A stretch of 17,808 bases of DNA from an uncultured Oscillospiraceae bacterium (GTDB lineage: Bacteria > Bacillota > Clostridia > Oscillospirales > Oscillospiraceae). A model generated the notes under the pieces. That model was not told the origin of the DNA. It saw only the letters and a program-made list of their open reading frames with translations, and searched no databases. This document shows, one piece after another, positions 12,943-17,808 of the stretch. Every line of letters starts with the position of its first letter. Position 1 is the stretch's first letter. The stretch is from NCBI GenBank assembly GCA_947628265.1, contig CANQZF010000011.1, positions 1-17,808 on the forward strand, written 5' to 3'. The position numbers and the translations under genes are program-made.

Positions 12943-14334
12943 TCAGAAGCGGAAATACAGGAACGGGTTAAAGGAGCTGTTGATGATGCAGGCGGTGGCG
13001 ATTACCATGAGTAAACCGGTGGCCAGGGGCTCCAACACCACCTTGGGGGCCTCGTGGAGCTTGTTGTAGAGGTACTTGGGGATGGGCGTGGCGCCGATGA
13101 TGGCCGCCAGGATGGCCACGGCGTAGCTCCTGAGATAGTAGACGGCCTCGGAGGATACCAGGGGGATCCCACCCGCGCCGAAGAGCCCGCCGATGTCGGA
13201 GACGACGCCACGGAGTCCGGAGGCGTTGAACACCACAAAGCTCAGCACCACGATGAAGAGGACGTAGAGGTGGTTTACAAAGGCGGGGAGCTTTTCAAGG
13301 ACCTTCCCCAGCCAGAGCTTTTCGATAATGAGGAGCACCCCGAACATCACGCCCCACAGGACGAAATTCCACTCCGCCCCGTGCCACGCGCCGGTGAGGA
13401 TCCACACGATGGCGATATTCCGGAGCCACTTGAGCTTGGTGGTCCTGTTGCCGCCCAGGGGTATGTACACATAGTCCCTGAACCAGCCGCCCAGGGTCAT
13501 GTGCCAGCGCCGCCAGAACTCGGTGATGGACTTGGAGATATAGGGGTAGTTGAAGTTCTCCGGGAACTTAAAGCCGAACATGGACCCAAGGCCGATGGCC
13601 ATATCGGAGTAGCCGGAGAAGTCGAAGTAGATCTGGAGCGCGTAGGCGATGGCGTAGAGCCAGTAGAAGAGCACCGACTTGTCCCCGGAGTCCCGGAAGA
13701 TCTGTGTAAGCTCCCCCATGATGTTGGCGATCATCACCTTTTTCCCCATACCAAAGGCGAAGCGCCGGATGCCAAGGGCCACGTTCTCTAAGGTGTGCTT
13801 GCGGTCCTCCAGCTCCGCCGCCACATCCACATACCGCACGATGGGCCCCGCGATGAGCTGGGGGAAGAGGCACACGAAGGTGGCCATGGTCCCAAGGTCC
13901 TTTTGCGCGTGGGCGCGGCCCCGGTAGACGTCGATGGTGTAGCTCATGGTCTGGAAGGTGAAGAAGCTGATGCCGATGGGCAGGGGCACGCCGGTCTTGG
14001 GGATGGAGGTACCGAGGATCGTGTTCACCGTCCCGATGAGGAAGTCGGTGTACTTGAAAAAGCCCAGCATCCCAAGGTTAATGACGATGGAGGAGATGAG
14101 CGCGATCTTGGCCTTGCGCTCCCCCCGGTGCTTTTCGATGTAGATACTGTGGAGCCAGTCGGAGATGGAGGAGAAGATCAAAAGCAGAACATAGACCGGC
14201 TCGCCGAAGAAGTAAAAGACTAAGCTCGCGATGAGCAGTACGTAGTTTTTCGCCTTCACGCCGGGGGCCAGGTAGTAGAGCACCAGGACGATAGGCAAAA
14301 AAGCGTACAGGAAGGTTGCTCCCGAAAAAAGCAT
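12943..14334 (-). CDS. MBOAT family membrane-bound O-acyltransferase (AlgI/DltB-like)
   Basis: A polytopic membrane protein of 463 residues with many hydrophobic segments. It starts MLFSGATFLYAFLPIVLVLYY, the classic N-terminus of AlgI-type proteins. FFTFQTMSYTIDVYRG (124-139), FDFSGYSDMAIG (237-248), EFWRRWHMTLGGWFRDYVYIPLGGNR (H278) and the catalytic region TGAWHGAEWNF (H318) are all family hallmarks. MBOAT enzymes bring acyl groups, usually acetyl, across the membrane for transfer to exported polysaccharide or teichoic acid. AAGGAGAG lies about 9 nt before the ATG. It forms a functional pair with the DHHW gene directly downstream. No glycan-synthesis genes are within the window, so the substrate is open. 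Confidence 0.97.
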   Translation of the reverse strand: MLFSGATFLYAFLPIVLVLYYLAPGVKAKNYVLLIASLVFYFFGEPVYVLLLIFSSISDWLHSIYIEKHRGERKAKIALISSIVINLGMLGFFKYTDFLIGTVNTILGTSIPKTGVPLPIGISFFTFQTMSYTIDVYRGRAHAQKDLGTMATFVCLFPQLIAGPIVRYVDVAAELEDRKHTLENVALGIRRFAFGMGKKVMIANIMGELTQIFRDSGDKSVLFYWLYAIAYALQIYFDFSGYSDMAIGLGSMFGFKFPENFNYPYISKSITEFWRRWHMTLGGWFRDYVYIPLGGNRTTKLKWLRNIAIVWILTGAWHGAEWNFVLWGVMFGVLLIIEKLWLGKVLEKLPAFVNHLYVLFIVVLSFVVFNASGLRGVVSDIGGLFGAGGIPLVSSEAVYYLRSYAVAILAAIIGATPIPKYLYNKLHEAPKVVLEPLATGLLMVIATACIINSSFNPFLYFRF

Positions 14335-14358
14335 GGGCGTCTCTCCTTATTTACAGCT

Positions 14359-14387
14359 TTGGGAGGCTCCGAAAAGGGGCCTCCCAA
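14359..14387. other. Stem-loop between lipoprotein and MBOAT genes
   Basis: A 12-bp stem, TTGGGAGGCTCC (14359-14370) with GGGGCCTCCCAA (14376-14387), has one G-U pair and a 5-nt loop. No T-tract follows on the minus strand, so it probably acts as a processing or attenuation element. It could make the lipoprotein mRNA more abundant than the downstream acyltransferase genes. Confidence 0.55.
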
Positions 14388-14405
14388 GTAGATTTTCCAA
14401 AGAAC

Positions 14406-14918
14406 TCAGGCGTTGAAGGCATCAACGAAGCTCTGGGCGTCCAGACCCAGCTCGACCTTGGAGGTCATCACAAAGAGGATGAGGCCGTCCTTCACGGCGG
14501 AGGCCACGGAGTCGGCGGTCATGCAGATCATCCAGTTGGGGTTGGCGTTGGCATCCAGGTCGGCCTTCAGCTTATTGATGTCCGTACCCTCGGCGGGCTG
14601 GATGAGCAGGACCACGTGAGCCTGGCCCATCATGGGCTGGTTGACGGCGATCTTGGCGCCGGCGGGCACGTCCATGTTGTTAAACCAGTTCTTGAAGAGG
14701 CCGTCGGTCTCAAAGCCGGCGTCCTTCAGGGCGGCGAAGGACGTGGTCTCCACCATCAGTTCCCCGGTCTTGCCGTCGCAGATGGCGGTGAGCTTCTCCA
14801 CAAGCTGCTCGTCGGTGAGGTTGGAGACGGCGTCCTTGTCCCCCTGATTATTGCCGCCGCAGGCGGCCAGGGCCATGACCATCACAAGGGCCAGAATAAG
14901 CGCGGTTACCTTTTTCAT
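14406..14918 (-). CDS. Small lipoprotein, paralogue of the upstream PTEE lipoprotein
   Basis: A 170-residue lipoprotein with signal peptide MKKVTALILALVMVMALAAC (1-20), lipidated C20, then a globular domain. The second half (QAHVVLLIQPAEGTD..., DANANPNWMICMTADSVASAVKDGLILFVM...) closely mirrors the next lipoprotein upstream in the operon, so the two are tandem paralogues. The domain might be DUF4358-like, which from memory accompanies DHHW and MBOAT genes in Clostridia, but I cannot confirm this by eye. AAGGAGAAAC precedes the ATG by a normal spacing. The likely role is an outer-face accessory of the acylation operon. Confidence 0.85.
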   Translation of the reverse strand: MKKVTALILALVMVMALAACGGNNQGDKDAVSNLTDEQLVEKLTAICDGKTGELMVETTSFAALKDAGFETDGLFKNWFNNMDVPAGAKIAVNQPMMGQAHVVLLIQPAEGTDINKLKADLDANANPNWMICMTADSVASAVKDGLILFVMTSKVELGLDAQSFVDAFNA

Positions 14919-14951
14919 TTTCGTTTCTCCTTCAAATATGTATTCCTATCA

Positions 14952-15632
14952 TCAGCCGTTGAACGCGGCGATAACGGCGTTGGCAGTCTCCTCATCGGAC
15001 ATGACGAAGAGCACCAGGTTGTCCTTGACGGCGTACTGGACGGATTTAGCCGTGGCGCAGATCAGCCAGTTGGGGTTGGCGTTGTCGGCCAGGTTCTTGG
15101 CGTAAGTCTCGGCGTCCTCGCCCTCCGGGACCTCGATGAGCATCACGATGTGGGCGGGAGGGGCCATCTGCAGGTGGTTCATAGCCACGCGCAGACCCTC
15201 GGTATACTGGACGTCGCCGTTAAAGTAGTTGTTGAAATCACCGGAGGACCGGGGAGCGGCGCAATAGGAGCCTTCCACGATGTCCGCGCAGATGGCGTCC
15301 AGCTGGTCTATAAGCTCGCCGGGGTCGGCAACAGGTACGTCCGGGCCTTCGGACCCGCCGCCGCCAAGACCGCCGATACCGCCAAATCCGCCGAAGGGAG
15401 GAGGCGTGGGCGTTTCGCCCTCCGTGGGCTCTTCAGTGGGTTCCTCAGTGGGCTCTTCCGTGGGTTCTTCCGTGGGTTCCTCAGTGGGCTCTTCCGTAGG
15501 CTCCTCTGTGGGGGCCTCGGTGGGCTGTTCGGTGGGCTCATCGGTGGGGTCCTTGCCGGCGTCGCCCTGAGAGCAGGCGGCCAGAGCGAGAGCCAGAGTC
15601 AGGCAAAGAATGAGCGCGATCAGTTTTTTCAT
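14952..15632 (-). CDS. Lipoprotein with PTEE-repeat stalk and paralogous C-terminal domain
   Basis: A 226-residue lipoprotein with signal peptide and lipobox LAAC (C20). A stalk follows of eleven consecutive tetrapeptides (PTDE, PTEQ, PTEA, seven PTEE, PTEG), a Gly-rich hinge (GGFGGIGGLGGGG) and then the C-terminal domain shared with the downstream paralogue (PAHIVMLIEVPEG..., NPNWLICATAKSVQYAVKDNLVLFVM). The repeat stalk presumably lifts the domain away from the membrane; repeat number may vary between strains. I start at 15632 because this Met opens the signal peptide; a longer reading to 15740 runs through promoter-like sequence and is not credible. AAAGGAA lies about 12 nt upstream, with a three-codon ORF overlapping the start. 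It is the first gene of the envelope operon. Confidence 0.87.
   Translation of the reverse strand: MKKLIALILCLTLALALAACSQGDAGKDPTDEPTEQPTEAPTEEPTEEPTEEPTEEPTEEPTEEPTEEPTEGETPTPPPFGGFGGIGGLGGGGSEGPDVPVADPGELIDQLDAICADIVEGSYCAAPRSSGDFNNYFNGDVQYTEGLRVAMNHLQMAPPAHIVMLIEVPEGEDAETYAKNLADNANPNWLICATAKSVQYAVKDNLVLFVMSDEETANAVIAAFNG
15421..15552. repeat. 12-bp tandem coding repeats (PTEE units)
   Basis: Eleven 12-bp units of the form CTCTTCCGTGGG, with third-position variation, encode the tetrapeptide stalk of the lipoprotein on the minus strand. Units nearest the signal peptide (ACC/GAT/CAG variants) have diverged while the central seven encode identical PTEE. The array is prone to slippage in multiples of four residues without breaking the frame. 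Confidence 0.9.
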
Positions 15633-15749
15633 TTTTTCATATGTTCCTTTCCAAGTTTCGCGGTCCACAATTTGTGTCCCGCGCCCTTTAGACGGAGCAT
15701 ATGTATGAAAAGTTCCCTGCGTCGGAAAAATTTTTTCCAAAATCGCCGC

Positions 15750-15772
15750 TTTTTTCGGCTTTTCCGAAAAAA
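15750..15772. repeat. A/T-tract hairpin directly after the small Cys-rich gene
   Basis: TTTTTTCGG (15750-15758) and CCGAAAAAA (15764-15772) form a 9-bp stem with a 5-nt loop that begins at the base next to the stop codon of the minus-strand gene at 15773. The stem itself carries the T-tract, so it might terminate in either direction only weakly. The remaining 15633-15749 gap contains no convincing promoter; transcription of the envelope operon may start there or come from the promoter at 16130-16158. Confidence 0.4.
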
Positions 15773-16099
15773 CTATTCCTCCACGCCCCGGATGCTCAGG
15801 GACTCCAGCGCCTCCTGGCCCCGGGCCGTCAGAGCCATACTGCCGCGGCGGGTACAGCCCACGTAGGCTCCGTAGTCAAAGCCCTCCAGGGGGATGTCCA
15901 GGTCCAGCGTCACAAGCCCGCTGAGCTTCAAAGCGGTGGGGGAGGAGACGAACTCCTCGCCGGTGTCCGAGATATAGACGGGCTTGCCGTCCCGCTCGCC
16001 CAGGGGCAGGAACGCCCGCTGCCCCAGAAGCTCCAAAAGCTCCAGGGCCTTTTCCGTGAGATAAATTTCCCCGCACCCGCCACAGCATTGGCCGGACAT
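15773..16099 (-). CDS. Small Cys-rich-start protein of unknown function, possibly winged-helix
   Basis: A 108-residue protein I do not recognise. It opens MSGQCCGGCGEIYLTEKALELL, with three cysteines in five residues (C5, C6, C9) that could bind metal. A Leu-rich helical region follows, then TALKLSGLVTLDLDIPLEGFDY and an end ALTARGQEALESL that resembles the wing and last helix of a winged-helix domain. A small transcriptional sensor is conceivable but unproven. CGGAGGCGAT sits about 6 nt before the ATG and a good promoter lies further upstream, so expression is likely. It is the gene immediately upstream of the lipoprotein-led envelope operon on the same strand, 140 nt away, and might belong to the same transcription unit. 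Confidence 0.75.
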   Translation of the reverse strand: MSGQCCGGCGEIYLTEKALELLELLGQRAFLPLGERDGKPVYISDTGEEFVSSPTALKLSGLVTLDLDIPLEGFDYGAYVGCTRRGSMALTARGQEALESLSIRGVEE

Positions 16100-16129
16100 A
16101 CGATCGCCTCCGGGATAGATTTCCGCTTA

Positions 16130-16158
16130 AGCATACCATGAAACGGAGAAAAAGTCAA
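16130..16158 (-). promoter_or_regulatory. Sigma-A promoter of the small Cys-rich gene
   Basis: On the minus strand: TTGACT (complement of 16153-16158), a 17-nt spacer and TATGCT (complement of 16130-16135), both close to consensus. The leader before the ATG at 16099 is about 25 nt. No strong terminator separates this gene from the envelope operon, so the promoter may also drive that. Confidence 0.68.
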
Positions 16159-16206
16159 ATTCTTCCGTATAAATTTAAACAATGAATTAAACTTTCATCT
16201 CCCGTA

Positions 16207-16235
16207 TTGAAATAAAAGGGACAATGTGGTAAAGT
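16207..16235 (+). promoter_or_regulatory. Possible promoter of the zinc-ribbon gene pair
   Basis: TTGAAA (16207-16212), a 17-nt spacer, then TAAAGT (16230-16235; four of six matches). It faces away from the minus-strand promoter in the same AT-rich divergent region. A second -10-like TAAGAT at 16236 lacks a spaced -35. The assignment is moderate at best. Confidence 0.4.
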
Positions 16236-16297
16236 TAAGATGAATACAAGGGTTATTACCGCAAATTTCCTGCTCATGAAGGTAAAGGAGGGTCATT

Positions 16298-16768
16298 ATG
16301 GCATTTTTTGAACAGCTCGGTAAGAAGATCAGCGACGCCGGACAGGGCGTGGCCAAGTCAAGCCGCAACGCCATGGACATCGCGAAGCTCAACAGCGCCA
16401 TCAGCGATAAGAAAAAGCAGATCGCCCAGGGCTTTTCCGCCCTTGGAGAGAAATATTACCTGCTCCATAAGGACGACGTAGAGGAGGCCCTTGCCCCCAT
16501 TGTCGGCGACATCAACGCCCTCTACGCCGAAATTCACGACTTCGAGGAGCAGATCAAGACCATCCGGGGCGTGGTGAAGTGCCCCAACTGCGGCGCGGAC
16601 ATCCCCCTGAATGCCGCTTTCTGCTCCTCCTGCGGCGCTCCCGCCCCCCTATCTGAAAAGCCCGTGGAGGCCGTCCCGGAGGGGGCCCGGGAGTGTCCCA
16701 ACTGCCACAAGCTCATGTCCGCTGAAAATAAATTCTGCACCAGCTGCGGCACCAAGCTGGATGAGTGA
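16298..16768 (+). CDS. Helical protein with two C-terminal zinc ribbons
   Basis: The product has 156 residues. Residues 1-92 are amphipathic and helical, probably a coiled coil (MAFFEQLGKKISDAGQGV... through HDFEEQIKTIRG). Two double-CxxC zinc ribbons follow: C95/C98 with C109/C112, and C133/C136 with C147/C150, joined by a Pro-rich linker. It has no signal peptide or membrane segment. Proteins of this shape are frequent in Clostridia and generally unassigned; protein-protein contact by the ribbons is likely. A very strong Shine-Dalgarno AAAGGAGG precedes the start. The next gene begins 18 nt later and also starts with a zinc ribbon, pointing to a shared job. No enzymatic motif is seen. Confidence 0.88.
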   Translation: MAFFEQLGKKISDAGQGVAKSSRNAMDIAKLNSAISDKKKQIAQGFSALGEKYYLLHKDDVEEALAPIVGDINALYAEIHDFEEQIKTIRGVVKCPNCGADIPLNAAFCSSCGAPAPLSEKPVEAVPEGARECPNCHKLMSAENKFCTSCGTKLDE

Positions 16769-16786
16769 AGATCAGGAGGAAACGCC

Positions 16787-17461
16787 ATGTTCTGTGGAAA
16801 ATGCGGCGCTCAAAATGACGACGGCGCGGCCTTCTGCGCGCATTGCGGCGCGCCCCTGACCGCCCCTGCCGCTCCCGCCCCCGTTTCGGAGGCGAAAAAG
16901 CACCGGCTCATCGGCATTGCCGCCGTGGGCGCAGTTGTCCTTTTGGCGGCGGTCATCCTCATCGCCGTTTTCTCCGGCCGGAGCGCCAATTCCACCGCCA
17001 AGTCCTTTGTGGAGGCAGTCTTTGAGGGCGACGGCGACGAGATCGTGGACCTCATCCCCAAGGACGTCATCAAAGCCTACGCCAAGAGCCGGGGCCTGTC
17101 CACTGCCCGCGCGAAGGAGGCGATGGAGGACGAGTTTGACCGGACCTACGACGGCATCGCGGAGCTCATGGACGACGTGAAATTCTCCTTAAAGGTCTCC
17201 GGCGACGAGGAGTACAGCGCCTCCCAGCGCGTGACCATAATCGAGGGCTACAAGTCCGTGGACGTGAAGGTCAAGGACGCTAAAATCGTAAAGCTGCGGG
17301 TGACATTAAAGTCCCACGGGGAGAAGCTGGAGCTTGCCGAGCCCGTCCGGGTGCCCCTTATCAAGGTGGGCGGCTCCTGGTATGTGGACTACGACAATTT
17401 AAACGGCGGCTTTGCGTTTTCCCTCTGGAGCGCCATCACCTCGGCGCTCTGGAGCGATTGA
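16787..17461 (+). CDS. Membrane-anchored zinc-ribbon protein with extracytoplasmic domain
   Basis: The product has 224 residues. An N-terminal zinc ribbon (C3/C6 with C17/C20) is followed by an Ala/Pro linker, a single membrane helix (about 41-63) and a domain of about 155 residues predicted to lie outside the cell. The outer domain opens NSTAKSFVEAVFEGDGDEIVDLIP, the style of NTF2-like/DUF4878-type domains, and ends KVGGSWYVDYDNLNGGF, also typical of that fold. It could report on the envelope to a cytoplasmic partner via the ribbon; the two-ribbon protein 18 nt upstream is an obvious candidate. AGGAGGAAA precedes the start with normal spacing. A strong terminator closes the pair. Confidence 0.88.
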   Translation: MFCGKCGAQNDDGAAFCAHCGAPLTAPAAPAPVSEAKKHRLIGIAAVGAVVLLAAVILIAVFSGRSANSTAKSFVEAVFEGDGDEIVDLIPKDVIKAYAKSRGLSTARAKEAMEDEFDRTYDGIAELMDDVKFSLKVSGDEEYSASQRVTIIEGYKSVDVKVKDAKIVKLRVTLKSHGEKLELAEPVRVPLIKVGGSWYVDYDNLNGGFAFSLWSAITSALWSD

Positions 17462-17473
17462 TCTTGTCTCATT

Positions 17474-17505
17474 GCGGCGCGTGGTCTGCCATGCGCCGCT
17501 TTTTT
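17474..17505 (+). terminator. Rho-independent terminator after the zinc-ribbon pair
   Basis: An 11-bp stem, GCGGCGCGTGG (17474-17484) with CCATGCGCCGC (17489-17499), has one G-U pair and a 4-nt loop, and is followed by T6 (17500-17505). It starts 13 nt after the stop codon. The next gene begins 18 nt later, so that gene's promoter must overlap this region or it relies on read-through. Confidence 0.92.
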
Positions 17506-17522
17506 AAGAGAAAGGATTTTAT

Positions 17523-17808
17523 ATGTATATCGACGTGACCTATCCCCAGGAAAAGCCGGCCTTTTACGAGCTTTTACGGCGGGAGCTTGAGACCTACGCC
17601 GCCTCGGAGAGCGACAAAACGGCGGCGCTGGCCAATTTCTCCGCCGTTTTGAAGATCGCCTTCCCCCGGGCCAACTGGTGCGGGTTTTACCTTATATCCG
17701 GCGATGAGCTGGTGCTGGGCCCCTTCCAGGGCCGCCCCGCCGTCACCAGGATCCCCTACGGCGCCGGCGTCTGCGGCACGGCGTGGCGGGAGGACGCCGC
17801 CCCGGTGG
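17523..17808 (+). CDS. msrC: GAF-domain free methionine-(R)-sulfoxide reductase, 3'-truncated
   Basis: The frame opens at ATG 17523, with AAAGGA about 7 nt upstream, and stays open to the window edge, giving 95 residues. NFSAVLKIAFPRANWCGFYL (39-58), LVLGPFQGRPA (64-73) and IPYGAGVCGTAW (77-88) are hallmark stretches of the YebR/MsrC GAF-type enzyme, which reduces free methionine-R-sulfoxide in the cytoplasm with thioredoxin. C84 in GVCGTA is one of the conserved active-site cysteines; the others would lie beyond the edge. C53 replaces the more usual small residue in the NWxGFY motif. The visible region is highly characteristic; the symbol follows the family, not a proven orthologue. Confidence 0.92.
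   Translation, partial: MYIDVTYPQEKPAFYELLRRELETYAASESDKTAALANFSAVLKIAFPRANWCGFYLISGDELVLGPFQGRPAVTRIPYGAGVCGTAWREDAAPV

Noticed and set aside
15421..15552. Regular short repeats considered as a CRISPR array
   Set aside because: The units are contiguous 12-mers without spacers and encode PTEE in frame inside a lipoprotein.
14316..15866. A 516-codon open frame on the plus strand antisense to the lipoproteins
   Set aside because: Composition artefact of GC-rich coding DNA. The minus strand has signal peptides, ribosome sites and paralogy, while the antisense product is repetitive (VGSS/GLFRG) with no recognisable domain.

Overview
The window looks like a chromosomal segment from a GC-rich anaerobic Clostridia bacterium (Bacillota), most plausibly Oscillospiraceae/Ruminococcaceae. 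Pointers are an efp gene followed by a CD1247-type zinc-ribbon protein, a CarD regulator, a ferredoxin-fused aldo/keto reductase beside an iron-sulfur-type flavoprotein, an MBOAT/DHHW envelope operon, and strong Shine-Dalgarno sites with occasional TTG starts. The placement is from gene content and style only; no rRNA or marker gene is present.

Layout. (1) 1-3504, plus strand: the end of efp, the CD1247-like acidic zinc-ribbon protein with its terminator, an ABC-F ATPase, and an overlapping YdcF/SanA-type membrane protein. (2) 3517-4044, minus strand: a CarD-family regulator, convergent with the previous block and sharing a bidirectional terminator. It is divergent from (3) 4267-6026, plus strand: a two-gene redox operon (aldo/keto reductase with two 4Fe-4S motifs, and an NADPH/FMN-type flavoprotein) with a clear promoter and terminator. 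(4) 6089-10176: an accessory, mosaic block. It holds a small serine recombinase whose only well-placed start codon is ATC, an AT-rich STAS-domain/phosphotransferase-kinase fusion, a membrane protein plus XRE-repressor pair, a C39/BtrH-like cysteine-protease-fold protein, and a 161-bp fold-back MITE-like element abutting the stop codon of that last gene. (5) 10260-15632, minus strand: an envelope operon of two paralogous lipoproteins (one with a PTEE-repeat stalk), an MBOAT O-acyltransferase, a DHHW (AlgJ/AlgX-like) partner, a large lipoprotein and a GIY-YIG protein, tightly packed with overlapping or near-overlapping ends. (6) 15773-16099, minus strand: a small Cys-rich protein of unknown function with a good promoter. 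(7) 16298-17808, plus strand: two zinc-ribbon proteins (one membrane anchored), a strong terminator, and the 5' part of a GAF-type free methionine-R-sulfoxide reductase.

How they fit together: most blocks are housekeeping or envelope functions. MBOAT plus DHHW is the established logic for O-acylating an exported glycan, with the lipoproteins as probable envelope accessories. The redox pair and the methionine sulfoxide reductase suit an anaerobe handling electron transfer and oxidative damage. The most unusual material is in block 4: a single polypeptide combining an anti-sigma-antagonist-like STAS domain with an APH-like kinase, next to a recombinase with a damaged or non-canonical start. No complete, demonstrably new defence or mobile system is visible; the STAS-kinase protein is the best candidate for undescribed biology.
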